64,000 bases of DNA. Origin: Mycolicibacterium monacense. Its GTDB lineage: Bacteria; Actinomycetota; Actinomycetes; Mycobacteriales; Mycobacteriaceae. Below, one piece after another: positions 1-8,570 of the stretch (positions within the stretch are counted from its first letter, which is position 1; each line of letters opens with the position of its first letter). The DNA is taken from contig NZ_AP022617.1 in NCBI RefSeq assembly GCF_010731575.1, positions 1,054,001-1,118,000 of the forward strand. Reading direction: 5' to 3'. Made by a program: the position numbers and the translations under genes. The notes under the pieces were generated by a model that saw nothing but the letters and a program-made list of their open reading frames with translations, was not told where the DNA came from and made no database searches.

Positions 1-36
1 CGATGACGCGATGGTGACGGCTGTTCCGCGCGGCGG

Positions 37-705
37 TCAGTCGGCGCCGGGCACAGATCCCCGGGCCGGCTGCAGGTAGGTGACGATCGCGTTGGTCAGT
101 CCGCGCCGGGCGAGGTCCAGGTCGTAGTACGAACCGAGTTGGCGCTCGGAGACCAGACCGCGCATCGCGCCGGGGATGAACGAGGCGACTTCGCGGACAC
201 GCTCGGGGTCGACGTCGACATCGGCGAACGCGGTCTGACAGGCCGCGATCCAGCTCTGGCCCCACGACTGCAGTTCGGCCGCGGTCCGAGGGTAGAGCCG
301 TTCCAGTTCGGCGCCGTCGCGTGGCAGCGCCGCGCGCAGCGTCTCGATCGCGCGGGAGTCCGGAGCGGACAGACCGTCGAAGAGCACGTCGATGATGGCG
401 GCGACCCGTGCCCGCAGGGGCGCTTCGGGTGTGGTGCTCGACCTGCCGATGAGCGTCCTCGCGAAGAGCGCCGGGGCGAGTTGTCCGCGGCGCTCGGCGG
501 TGCGCGCGAGCACGGCCGCCCAGAGCCCGTCGATGTCCCCGAACTGGTACTTCACCGCACCCCAGGTGGCACCGGCGTCCTTGGCGATGCGGTTGGCCGA
601 CGCCGCGGTGGCGTCACCCGTGGCGAGAGTCCGCAGCGCGGCGTCGAGCATCGCCTCACGGGTGGCCTGTCCGCGCCGGTTCGGGCGCCGGTTCACCTCT
701 ACCAC
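37..705 (-). CDS. TetR family transcriptional regulator
   Basis: Predicted DNA-binding repressor of 222 residues. The N-terminal 50 or so residues form the TetR helix-turn-helix (region starting GQATREAMLDAALR, with AKDAGATWGAVKYQFG as the recognition part). The rest is a helical ligand-binding domain. I chose the GTG at 705 because a TACGAT hexamer (713-718, minus strand) lies exactly 7 bases before it, the usual leaderless arrangement; a second in-frame GTG sits at 696. It is divergent from the Rieske oxygenase gene at 742, and a near-perfect 24-bp palindrome lies between them. The likely role is local control of that oxygenase and reductase pair. The inducer is unknown. Confidence 0.88.
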   Translation of the reverse strand: MVEVNRRPNRRGQATREAMLDAALRTLATGDATAASANRIAKDAGATWGAVKYQFGDIDGLWAAVLARTAERRGQLAPALFARTLIGRSSTTPEAPLRARVAAIIDVLFDGLSAPDSRAIETLRAALPRDGAELERLYPRTAAELQSWGQSWIAACQTAFADVDVDPERVREVASFIPGAMRGLVSERQLGSYYDLDLARRGLTNAIVTYLQPARGSVPGAD

Positions 706-742
706 TTGACGAATCGTAGAGCCCTCTGTGATTCTTGTCCAA
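706..742. promoter_or_regulatory. Divergent leaderless promoters with TetR-type operator (palindrome 711-734)
   Basis: The palindrome 711-734 reads GAATC-nn-AGAG-nn-CTCT-nn-GATTC, with 18 of 24 positions paired. Minus strand: TACGAT at 718-713 is 7 bases before the GTG at 705. Plus strand: TTGACG at 706-711 and an extended -10 (TGT then GATTCT, 730-735) put the start of transcription at about 742, the first base of the oxygenase ATG. The palindrome covers both -10 elements, so one bound TetR dimer pair could silence both genes. Boundaries are inferred from sequence only. Confidence 0.7.
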
Positions 743-1767
743 TGGCCAAACCGCCGTTGTCGATGAAGCCGACCGGCTGGTTCTGCGTGGCGTGGTCGGA
801 CGAGGTCGGCGTCGGGGACGTGCGCGCGATGCACTACTTCGGCGAGGAGATGGTGGCCTGGCGCACACAGTCGGGCCGCGTCACCGTGATGAACGCCTAC
901 TGCGAACACCTCGGCGCGCACCTCGGCCACGGCGGTCACGTGGTCGACGAGGTCATCCAGTGCCCGTTCCACGGCTGGCAGTGGAACGCCGAGGGTCGCA
1001 ACGTCTGCATCCCGTATCAGGACCGGCCCAACCGCGGCAGGCGGATGCGGACCTACCCGGTGGTCGAGCGCAACGACGCCATCTGGATCTGGCACGACGT
1101 CGACGGCCGCGAACCCTTCTTCGACGCCCCCGACGTGTTCGCCTCGTTCGCCGACGGCAGCAGCGCCGCGGGCTACTACCCGCAGCAGCGGCTCTTCCGC
1201 GGGTCGCTGGAGATGCACCCGCAGTACGTCCTCGAGAACGGCGTCGACTTCGCGCATTTCAAGTACGTGCACCAGACGCCGATCGTCCCGGTGTTCACCC
1301 GTCACGACTTCTCCGCACCCGTGTCCTACGTCGACTTCACCATCACGTTCGAAGGTGACGAGGGTCAGTCCATCGACGATGTGCGCAGCGGCGTCGAGGC
1401 CATCAACGGCGGGCTGGGCATCGCGGTGACCAAGAGCTGGGGGATGGTCGACAACCGCACGATCTCGGCGGTCACCCCCGTCGACGAGCGCACCTCCGAT
1501 GTCCGGTTCATGGTCTACATCGGACGCACTCCCGGTCGAGACGACCAGCGGGCCGCGGACAAGGCGCGCGGCTTCGGCGAGGAGGTCATCCGGCAGTTCG
1601 CCCAGGACATCCACATCTGGAGCCACCAGCGCTACTCCGATCCGCCCGCGCTGGCGACCGCCGAGTTCGAGGGTTTCACCGCGATCCGCCAGTGGGCCAA
1701 GCAGTTCTACCCGGACGGCATCGGTGGCAGCGCCGCCGAAGTCCACGCCGCACTACAGAAGGGCTGA
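742..1767 (+). CDS. Rieske 2Fe-2S aromatic-ring-hydroxylating oxygenase, large subunit type
   Basis: Terminal oxygenase component of 341 residues, predicted to hydroxylate a ring or terpenoid/steroid-type substrate using electrons from a separate reductase. The Rieske cluster ligands are C54-x-H56 and C74-x2-H77 (YCEHLGAHLG and CPFHGWQW). The mononuclear-iron segment ENGVDFAHFKYVH carries the bridging Asp (D169) and the two His ligands H172 and H177. Length and motif spacing fit the KshA-like single-component oxygenase group, but the substrate cannot be assigned. The ATG at 742 has no ribosome-binding site and lies at the predicted transcription start, so it is probably leaderless. It is followed 6 bases later by a DapB-fold oxidoreductase, likely its operon partner. 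No ferredoxin reductase is adjacent. Confidence 0.9.
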   Translation: MAKPPLSMKPTGWFCVAWSDEVGVGDVRAMHYFGEEMVAWRTQSGRVTVMNAYCEHLGAHLGHGGHVVDEVIQCPFHGWQWNAEGRNVCIPYQDRPNRGRRMRTYPVVERNDAIWIWHDVDGREPFFDAPDVFASFADGSSAAGYYPQQRLFRGSLEMHPQYVLENGVDFAHFKYVHQTPIVPVFTRHDFSAPVSYVDFTITFEGDEGQSIDDVRSGVEAINGGLGIAVTKSWGMVDNRTISAVTPVDERTSDVRFMVYIGRTPGRDDQRAADKARGFGEEVIRQFAQDIHIWSHQRYSDPPALATAEFEGFTAIRQWAKQFYPDGIGGSAAEVHAALQKG

Positions 1768-1773
1768 ATCACC

Positions 1774-2862
1774 ATGTCCGACAGGCTTTCCCCGATCCGG
1801 GTCTTCCAGGTCGCGACCGGCAACGTCGGCACCGAGATGATCAAGCGGCTGCAGCACCGGCCCGACCTCGAACTGGTCGGCCTGCACTGCTACACACCGG
1901 ACAAGATCGGCCGCGACGCCGGCGAGATCGCCGGCATCGACCCGATCGGCGTGACCGCCACCGGTTCGGTCGACGAGATCATCGCGGCACGGCCCGACGT
2001 CTTGACGTTTCATGGCGTGTTCCCCGACGAGGACCTCTACGTCAAGGTCCTCGAGGCCGGCATCGACATCGTCACCACCGCCGACTGGATCACCGGATGG
2101 CACCGCGACCACAACCACCCGCACCCGTCGGGGAGACCGGTCACCCAGGTCCTGGCGGAAGCGGCCGCACGTGGTGGTTCCACGTTCTACGGCACCGGGA
2201 TGAACCCCGGCGTGAACCAGATCCTCGGGGTCGTGTGCTCCGCCGACGTCGCCGAGATCGAGAACGTCACGACCATCGAGTCGGTCGACGTGTCGTGCCA
2301 CCACAGCAGGGACACCTGGATCGAGGTCGGCTACGGCCAACCCGTCGACGATCCGGACATCCCGGGCAAGTTGGAGAAGTACACGCGCGTCTTCGCCGAC
2401 AGCGTGCTGATGATGGCCGACTGCTTCGGCCTGCAACTCGACGAGGTGACCTTCTCCTACGAGCTCGGTGCCTGCACCAAGGACGTCGACCTCGGTTGGT
2501 ACCAGCTGCCGAAGGGATCGCTCGGGGGCAACTACATCAAGTACCAGGGCATGGTGGACGGGGTGCCCCGCGTCGAGACGCACCTCGAGTGGCAGATGAC
2601 CCCGTACACCGACCCCAGCTGGGACATCAAGGGCTGCTACATCACCCAGATCAAGGGCGATCCGTGCATCTACAACAAACACATGATCTTCCCGAAGCCC
2701 GGCGTGGACCTGTCCGACCCCGCATCGTTCGCCTCGATCGGCATGACCGTCACCGGGCTTCCCGCGCTCAACGCGATCGCCTCCGTCGTCGCCGCCCCGC
2801 CCGGACTGTTGACCAGCGCCGATCTACCGCTGCGCGGGTTCGCGGGCCGGTTCAAGATCTGA
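1774..2862 (+). CDS. DapB-fold NAD(P)-dependent oxidoreductase (dihydrodipicolinate reductase-like)
   Basis: Predicted NAD(P)-dependent oxidoreductase of 362 residues with an N-terminal Rossmann segment (VFQVATGNVGTEMIKRL, about residues 9-25) and the DapB-like motif GTGMNPGVNQI in the middle. This family is annotated as dihydrodipicolinate reductase N-terminal domain or 2,4-diaminopentanoate dehydrogenase-like; it is not the lysine-pathway DapB. The ATG is 6 bases after the oxygenase stop, so the two genes are probably co-transcribed under the TetR regulator. A shorter paralogue of the same family lies at 52523-53578. The substrate is unknown; pairing with an oxygenase suggests oxidation or reduction of a hydroxylated intermediate. 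Confidence 0.82.
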   Translation: MSDRLSPIRVFQVATGNVGTEMIKRLQHRPDLELVGLHCYTPDKIGRDAGEIAGIDPIGVTATGSVDEIIAARPDVLTFHGVFPDEDLYVKVLEAGIDIVTTADWITGWHRDHNHPHPSGRPVTQVLAEAAARGGSTFYGTGMNPGVNQILGVVCSADVAEIENVTTIESVDVSCHHSRDTWIEVGYGQPVDDPDIPGKLEKYTRVFADSVLMMADCFGLQLDEVTFSYELGACTKDVDLGWYQLPKGSLGGNYIKYQGMVDGVPRVETHLEWQMTPYTDPSWDIKGCYITQIKGDPCIYNKHMIFPKPGVDLSDPASFASIGMTVTGLPALNAIASVVAAPPGLLTSADLPLRGFAGRFKI

Positions 2863-2956
2863 CGCGCCGAATCCGCAACACACTGTTCACCGATCCGATG
2901 CCGACGTCACATGCGCGCCGGCGTGCCGACCGGGCCGGGATCTGCACAATTGAGGC

Positions 2957-3103
2957 ATGGACGTCGAATCCGACTGGTCGCGTACGCCGGCCTGGCGCGA
3001 CCCGCTGTCGGCCGGGTGGCGTGCGCACCGCCAGATCCTCATGCTCCGGTTCCGGTGGACCGAGCGCCGTCACTCGTCACCGCGCGGCGGTCGCCGGCCG
3101 TAG
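2957..3103 (+). CDS. Small arginine- and tryptophan-rich protein, 48 residues, function unknown
   Basis: An open frame of 48 residues starting MDVESDWSRTPAWRD and ending in an Arg/Gly/Pro-rich tail. It contains five Trp and many Arg, with no membrane segment and no Cys pair. Third codon positions are overwhelmingly G or C, like neighbouring genes, which supports coding. A CACAAT hexamer (2945-2950) lies 6 bases before the ATG, the same leaderless spacing seen at other starts in this window. I do not recognise the family. It could be a small conserved mycobacterial protein or a leader peptide upstream of korA, whose start is 319 bases downstream of its stop. Confidence 0.5.
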   Translation: MDVESDWSRTPAWRDPLSAGWRAHRQILMLRFRWTERRHSSPRGGRRP

Positions 3104-3421
3104 ATCCACCGCCTCAAACTGTGCTAGCCGACAGCTACCGGTGGGTAACTTTTTCTTAGGAGAATCGCGTTCTCCAAACGTGACGAAGACCACACATCGC
3201 CGTGTTCCGGGTGGGCTTCACCGCGCTGAACAGCGCATTCAATCCACCCTGCCCGGCGTGGCGGTGTGCCGTGTGGTACCGGGTTGCCTAAGAACAGTGC
3301 AATAATCGGTACTAAGAGTGACATCAACTTCTATTCGAACGTATGTGGGTCGTCCGCCGACGGCGCGCCGCAGCGCCCGCGAACTGGTGGACCCGCTGCT
3401 CACAGTGGGAAAGGCAGGGGG
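3104..3421. promoter_or_regulatory. korA upstream region with hairpin and extended -10
   Basis: There is no convincing gene in this interval. A perfect hairpin GGAGAA-tcgcg-TTCTCC lies at 3159-3175, flanked by T-rich sequence. An extended -10 element (TGC followed by AATAAT, 3298-3306) would start transcription near 3313 and give korA a leader of about 110 bases. The sequence from 3310 to 3355 is less GC-rich than its surroundings. The hairpin may end the preceding small transcript or serve as an operator. Confidence 0.45.
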
Positions 3422-5353
3422 ATGGGGCTGAACGGCAACGGCGCCGCACCGCGGCAGAAGCTCGAGAAGGTCGTCATCCGGTTCGCCGGTGACTCCGGTG
3501 ACGGTATGCAGCTCACGGGTGACCGGTTCACCTCCGAGGCGGCGCTGTTCGGAAACGACCTCGCGACCCAGCCGAACTATCCCGCCGAGATCCGCGCCCC
3601 CCAGGGCACCCTGCCCGGTGTCTCGTCGTTCCAGATCCAGATCGCCGACTACGACATCCTCACCGCCGGCGACCGGCCCGACGTGCTGGTGGCGATGAAC
3701 CCGGCGGCGCTCAAGGCCAACGTCTCCGACCTGCCCCGCGGCGGCCTGATCATCGCCAACTCCGACGAGTTCACCAAGCGCAACCTGGCCAAGGTCGGCT
3801 ACGACGCCAACCCGCTGGAGACCGACGAGCTGTCCGACTACGTCGTGCAGGCCGTCCCGATGACCACGCTGACCCTCGGTGCCGTCGAGGAGATCGGCGC
3901 GTCGAAGAAGGACGGGCAGCGCGCGAAGAACATGTTCGCCCTCGGCCTGCTGTCGTGGATGTACGGCCGCGAACTGCACCAGAGCGAAGCCTTCATCCAG
4001 GAGAAGTTCGCCCGCAAGCCCGATGTGGCCGCGGCCAACGTGCTGGCGCTCAAGGCCGGCTGGAACTTCGGTGAGACCACCGAGGCGTTCGCCACCACCT
4101 ACGAGGTGTCGCCGGCCAAGCTGAAGTCCGGTGAGTACCGGCAGATCTCGGGTAACACCGCGCTGGCGTACGGGCTCGTCGCCGCCGGGCAGCTCGCGAA
4201 CACGCAGCTCGTGCTCGGCACTTACCCGATCACCCCGGCGTCGGACATCCTGCACGAGCTGTCCAAGCACAAGAACTTCAACGTCCTCACCTTCCAGGCC
4301 GAGGACGAGATCGCCGGCATCGGTGCGGCTCTCGGCGCCTCCTACGGCGGCGCGCTGGGCGTGACGAGCACGTCGGGTCCCGGTGTGGCGCTCAAGGCCG
4401 AGGCGATCGGCCTCGGCGTGATGACCGAACTGCCGCTGGTGATCGTCGACGTGCAGCGCGGCGGCCCGTCGACCGGCCTGCCCACCAAGACCGAACAGGC
4501 CGACCTGCTGCAGGCGCTCTACGGCCGCAACGGCGAGTCGCCCGTCGCGGTGCTCGCACCCCGGTCGCCGTCGGACTGCTTCGACATCGCGGTGAATGCG
4601 GCGCGGATCGCGCTGACCTACCGCACGCCGGTGATCATCCTGTCCGACGGCGCGATCGCCAACGGTTCGGAGCCGTGGCGCATCCCCGACATCACCGGGT
4701 ACGAGCGGATCGACCACACCTTCGCGCAGTCCGGTGACGACTTCGCGCCGTACGCACGCGATCCGGAGACGCTGGCCCGCCAGTTCGCCGTGCCCGGCAC
4801 CGCGGGTCTCGAACACCGGATCGGCGGTCTGGAGAAGGCCAACGGTTCGGGCAACATCAGCTACGAGCCGAAGAACCACGACCTCATGGTCCGCCTGCGG
4901 CAGGCCAAGATCGACGGCATCACCGTGCCCGATCTCGAGGTCGACGATCCGACCGGCGACGCGGAGTTGCTCCTGATCGGCTGGGGCAGCAGCTACGGAC
5001 CGATCGGTGAGGCGTGCCGCCGGGCCCGGCGCAAGGGCGTCAAGGTCGCCCACGCGCACCTGCGGCACCTCAACCCGTTCCCGGCCAATCTCGGTGACGT
5101 GCTCGCGCGGTATCCGAAGCTCGTGGCGCCGGAGATGAACATGGGGCAGCTGGCGCTGCTGCTGCGCGGGCGTTACCTCGCCGACGTGCAGTCGGTGACC
5201 AAGGTCGAGGGCATGGCATTCCTGGCTGACGAGGTCGAAGGCATCATCGATGCGGCGATCGACGGCACACTGGGAGACAAGGAAAACGAGAAGGCCACGT
5301 TCGCGCGGCTGGCTGCGGCCACCGTGGGAGCTGGCGTGGGAGCTGACGAATGA
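3422..5353 (+). CDS. korA: 2-oxoglutarate:ferredoxin oxidoreductase alpha (fused gamma-alpha) subunit
   Basis: Subunit of the CoA-dependent 2-oxoacid:ferredoxin oxidoreductase that converts 2-oxoglutarate to succinyl-CoA with ferredoxin as acceptor. It gives mycobacteria an alternative to the NAD-linked dehydrogenase. The 643-residue chain has an N-terminal gamma domain (FAGDSGDGMQLTGDRF, about residues 20-35) followed by the alpha domain, recognised by GTYPITPASDIL near residue 270 and a STSGPGVALK segment. The start at 3422 follows a purine-rich GGCAGGGGG; the frame is open upstream, but that part looks non-coding. The stop overlaps the korB start by four bases (ATGA). Length agrees with the M. 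tuberculosis KorA (about 650). Confidence 0.95.
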   Translation: MGLNGNGAAPRQKLEKVVIRFAGDSGDGMQLTGDRFTSEAALFGNDLATQPNYPAEIRAPQGTLPGVSSFQIQIADYDILTAGDRPDVLVAMNPAALKANVSDLPRGGLIIANSDEFTKRNLAKVGYDANPLETDELSDYVVQAVPMTTLTLGAVEEIGASKKDGQRAKNMFALGLLSWMYGRELHQSEAFIQEKFARKPDVAAANVLALKAGWNFGETTEAFATTYEVSPAKLKSGEYRQISGNTALAYGLVAAGQLANTQLVLGTYPITPASDILHELSKHKNFNVLTFQAEDEIAGIGAALGASYGGALGVTSTSGPGVALKAEAIGLGVMTELPLVIVDVQRGGPSTGLPTKTEQADLLQALYGRNGESPVAVLAPRSPSDCFDIAVNAARIALTYRTPVIILSDGAIANGSEPWRIPDITGYERIDHTFAQSGDDFAPYARDPETLARQFAVPGTAGLEHRIGGLEKANGSGNISYEPKNHDLMVRLRQAKIDGITVPDLEVDDPTGDAELLLIGWGSSYGPIGEACRRARRKGVKVAHAHLRHLNPFPANLGDVLARYPKLVAPEMNMGQLALLLRGRYLADVQSVTKVEGMAFLADEVEGIIDAAIDGTLGDKENEKATFARLAAATVGAGVGADE

Positions 5354-6456
5354 CAACAGCGAGAAGCGAAGCGGATCGCGCCACTCAGTTGATCGGAACC
5401 GACCTGAGCCTGACGCCGCTGTCGAAGACCGCGGGGGTGCCCACCACCGACCAGCCCCAGAAGGGTAAGGACTTCACCAGCGACCAGGAGGTGCGCTGGT
5501 GCCCCGGGTGCGGTGACTACGTCATCCTCAACACGATCCGCAACTTCCTGCCGGAGTTGGGCCTGCGCCGGGAGAACATCGCGTTCATCAGCGGTATCGG
5601 CTGCTCGAGCCGGTTCCCGTACTACCTGGAGACCTACGGCTTCCACTCGATCCACGGCCGCGCGCCGACCATCGCCACCGGGCTCGCGCTGGCGCGTCCC
5701 GACCTGTCGGTGTGGGTCGTCACCGGCGACGGCGACTCGCTGTCGATCGGCGGCAACCACCTGATCCACGCGCTGCGCCGCAACATCAACATCACGATCC
5801 TGCTGTTCAACAACCGGATCTACGGTCTGACCAAGGGTCAGTACTCGCCGACCTCCGAGGTCGGCAAGGTCACGAAGTCGACGCCCATGGGCTCGCTGGA
5901 CTACCCGTTCAACCCGGTGTCGCTGGCGCTGGGGTCCGAGGCCACGTTCGTCGGCCGCGCGCTGGACTCCGACCGCAAGGGCCTCTCCGAGGTGCTGCGC
6001 GCCGCGGCCCAGCACCGCGGCGCCGCCCTGGTCGAGATCCTGCAGGACTGCCCGATCTTCAACGACGGTTCGTTCGACGCGCTGCGCAAGGAGGGCGCCG
6101 AGGAGCGGCTGATCAACGTCCGCCACGGCGAGCCGATCACCTTCGGCGCCGACGGCGAGTACTGCGTCGTGAAATCCGGCTACGGCCTCGAGGTCGCCAA
6201 GACCGCCGACGTGCCTGCCGAGGAGATCGTGGTGCACAACGCCCAGATCGACGACCCGGCGTACGCGTTCGCGCTGTCCCGCCTGTCCGAGCAGAACCTC
6301 GACCACATGGTGATGGGCATCTTCCGGCAGGTCAACCGGCCCACCTATGACGATGCCGCCCGCGAGCAGGTCAGCTCGGCGCGCGAGGCCAAGCCGCACG
6401 ACACGGCGGCACTGCAATCGCTGCTTCGCGGCAAGGACACCTGGACCGTCGACTAA
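5350..6456 (+). CDS. korB: 2-oxoglutarate:ferredoxin oxidoreductase beta subunit
   Basis: Thiamine-diphosphate-binding subunit (368 residues) of the KorAB complex. Motifs seen are RWCPGCGDY near residue 50, a second Cys site [11 protein letters not shown], and the thiamine-diphosphate/Mg segment [14 protein letters not shown] with [11 protein letters not shown] about 30 residues later. These provide the cofactor pocket and the ligands for the iron-sulfur cluster. It is translationally coupled to korA by an ATGA overlap. The following mobA gene begins 10 bases after the stop but has its own -10 hexamer overlapping this stop codon. Confidence 0.95.
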   Translation: MTTARSEADRATQLIGTDLSLTPLSKTAGVPTTDQPQKGKDFTSDQEVRWCPGCGDYVILNTIRNFLPELGLRRENIAFISGIGCSSRFPYYLETYGFHSIHGRAPTIATGLALARPDLSVWVVTGDGDSLSIGGNHLIHALRRNINITILLFNNRIYGLTKGQYSPTSEVGKVTKSTPMGSLDYPFNPVSLALGSEATFVGRALDSDRKGLSEVLRAAAQHRGAALVEILQDCPIFNDGSFDALRKEGAEERLINVRHGEPITFGADGEYCVVKSGYGLEVAKTADVPAEEIVVHNAQIDDPAYAFALSRLSEQNLDHMVMGIFRQVNRPTYDDAAREQVSSAREAKPHDTAALQSLLRGKDTWTVD

Positions 6457-6467
6457 CGTCGCCCAGG
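6454..6467 (+). promoter_or_regulatory. Leaderless -10 element for mobA overlapping the korB stop
   Basis: TAACGT (6454-6459) contains the korB TAA stop and lies 7 bases before the GTG start of mobA at 6467. This is the same TANNNT-7-start spacing as at valS-type promoters in the window. It would allow mobA to be transcribed separately from korAB. Confidence 0.5.
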
Positions 6468-7057
6468 TGACCCAAGGGGCGACGACCTCACCCGTACCGT
6501 TGGCCGCAGTCGTGCTGGCGGGCGGGGCGTCCCGCCGTATGGGGCGCGACAAGGCGACGCTGGTGGTCGACGGTTCCACCCTGGTCGAGCACGTGGTGAC
6601 CACCGTCGGACGGCGTTGTTCGCAGGTGTTCGTGATCGCCGCACCGGGCCAACCCCTTCCCGAACTCGAGGCGCACGTGCTGCGCGACGAGGTGCGCGGG
6701 GTGGGTCCACTGTTGGCCACCGGCCGGGGGCTGCGCGCGGCCGCCGAAGCCGGCTGTGAGTGGGCGTTCGTCTGCGCCGTCGACATGCCGTATCTGACGA
6801 TGGACTTCGTCGACGACCTGGCCGTGCCCGCCGCACGACTCGGCGTCGACGTCGTGCTGCCGTGGGACGGCCGCGACCACTACCTGGCGGGTGTCTACCG
6901 GACCTCACTCGCGGGCCACATCTCCGCTCTGGTGGCCGCCGGCGAGCGCAGTATGCGGGCCCTGGTGGACACCGTCGACACCCAGCGGATCGTCATGCCC
7001 GAACAGCGGGCGCTCACCAACGCCAACACCCCTGCCGATCTGCCCGTTACCCGCTGA
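6467..7057 (+). CDS. mobA: Molybdenum cofactor guanylyltransferase
   Basis: Transfers GMP from GTP to molybdopterin to make the guanine dinucleotide form of the cofactor. The 196-residue chain begins with the nucleotidyltransferase signature [14 protein letters not shown] (about residues 15-28), has the metal-binding AVDMPYL segment near residue 108, and matches the length of M. tuberculosis MobA. The GTG at 6467 was chosen over longer upstream starts because only from here does the protein align with the family, and a -10 hexamer is correctly placed. The gene order korA-korB-mobA followed by an rpf gene is the mycobacterial arrangement. Confidence 0.88.
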   Translation: MTQGATTSPVPLAAVVLAGGASRRMGRDKATLVVDGSTLVEHVVTTVGRRCSQVFVIAAPGQPLPELEAHVLRDEVRGVGPLLATGRGLRAAAEAGCEWAFVCAVDMPYLTMDFVDDLAVPAARLGVDVVLPWDGRDHYLAGVYRTSLAGHISALVAAGERSMRALVDTVDTQRIVMPEQRALTNANTPADLPVTR

Positions 7058-7635
7058 TCTCCCCAGCAAATTGTCTTGCCGGGCATGATTTGTTCCGTTG
7101 TGAACAATTCGGCGGAATCGCCGCGTGAATACGCCATTTACCGGTTCGTGATCAACGGCGCGAAAATGTGTGGCATCAATGCGCTCGCACCGGCCATTTT
7201 TTGGATGACTCTGCTCGAATCCCCTCGCGCAGTGCGGATTTCGGCTCACTGACCGACCGTGGCTTTCGGCGCGGGTGGGTGCTACATTCCGGCGGCAGCC
7301 TCGAAAATTGGCTGAATAGGCCGGTGTAGGCCTTTTCGCGGGCGTAAGGGCCAGTCGTGGGCCTCGAAGGGGAGCGGTCATCGACCGGGAATCGAATTGT
7401 GCGGCAACGTGATTCGCTGTCTTGCCGGTATGGCTGATCGAAGCGGCACCGCGGCTTAAAGCACGAAAGTAGTTGGTGTGCCACGATATTGGTGGACGGA
7501 GACGCGTCGCATCGGCCGGTGCCGGTGAGCGAATCGGTTCATGGGGAGGTGCCCGCCCCGGACCACCGAATCGCCGTCGTGACCACATTTGTGCTGGTCA
7601 AACCTCCTGCGACGTGGTCCAGCTCACAAAATGTG

Positions 7636-7651
7636 CGTGATTTGACTCACG
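7636..7651. promoter_or_regulatory. CRP/Cmr-type operator
   Basis: CGTGA-TTTGAC-TCACG is a perfect 5-6-5 palindrome that fits the mycobacterial CRP (Rv3676) consensus (C/T)GTGA-N6-TCAC(G/A). It lies about 385 bases upstream of the first rpf start. CRP control of an rpf gene is known in M. tuberculosis (rpfA). Whether it activates this transcript depends on the unmapped start site. Confidence 0.65.
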
Positions 7652-7787
7652 AAAACAGGTCGTCGCATGCGGTCGCGCGCGCCTCGGTGATCATGCGCTG
7701 ACCTGCGAGTTAAGAGGCTCACAGGCTGTCGTGATCATCTCGTTATCTGCGGTGATCCGGCGTTCGGTGGATATGACTTCTCGGCGA

Positions 7788-7921
7788 ACGCTTTGTAGCG
7801 TCCTCGACAGCTCCTGACCCGGAGCAAATAATTCCAAACCACGAACCTGCGCGTGAGTGGGGCCGCGGACGGCGAGATCGCCCAGCGGACGTCGGGCTGA
7901 AGTCCGGCGGAGCATGTCGAG
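7788..7921 (+). promoter_or_regulatory. Structured 5' leader of rpf (possible riboswitch)
   Basis: A closed RNA domain can be drawn: ACGCT-ttgt-AGCGT (7788-7801) is a hairpin. CTCGACaGCTCC (7803-7814) can pair with GGAGCatGTCGAG (7909-7921) as an 11-bp long-range stem with a small bulge, enclosing further hairpins such as GGCG-agat-CGCC. c-di-AMP (ydaO/yuaA) riboswitches precede rpf genes in some actinobacteria. I could not match the family's conserved core here with confidence, so the ligand is open. Confidence 0.4.
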
Positions 7922-7940
7922 CTCCCCATGTCGCACCTGA

Positions 7941-8363
<423 letters not shown>

Positions 8364-8380
8364 CGCACATCGAGACGCAA

Positions 8381-8412
8381 AAAGGGGCGGCACCGACAGG
8401 TGCCGCCCCTTT
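8381..8412 (+). terminator. Hairpin terminator after the first rpf gene
   Basis: A perfect 14-bp stem (8381-8394 pairing with 8399-8412) with a four-base loop GACA; the stem is GGGGCGGCACC flanked by A3 and T3. The T-tail is short, as usual in mycobacteria. It separates the two rpf genes into distinct transcripts. Confidence 0.9.
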
Positions 8413-8473
8413 GCTCTCATTGGCCTCTTACGTCAGATAAGTAACGACTAAAACTTTCGCAACCCTGGTAACA

Positions 8474-8489
8474 CGTGATGTCCGTCACC
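8474..8489. promoter_or_regulatory. CRP-like site upstream of the second rpf gene
   Basis: CGTGA-TGTCCG-TCACC differs by one base from the mycobacterial CRP consensus and lies 82 bases before the ATG at 8571. No clear -10 could be fixed between them. Confidence 0.4.
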
Positions 8490-8570
8490 CGACACTCCCC
8501 ATAACCGCATCGGGAGAGAGCAGTCCTTCCACCGCGGTCCTGGTGTCAAACGGTCGGGGAAGGACCGCAC

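Noticed and set aside
3239..5356. Very long minus-strand frame opposite korA (705 codons)
   Set aside because: It mirrors korA in a GC-rich genome, with low-complexity Arg/His/Val/Gly-rich translation and no motif. The same applies to long antisense frames over rne, nadE, glpA-like and valS.
7176..7484. 102-codon minus-strand frame in the region before rpf
   Set aside because: Third positions are not GC-biased and the translation has no domain or convincing start; treated as non-coding.
7489..7701. 70-codon plus-strand frame overlapping the CRP site
   Set aside because: No family resemblance, no ribosome-binding site, and it covers the CRP palindrome.
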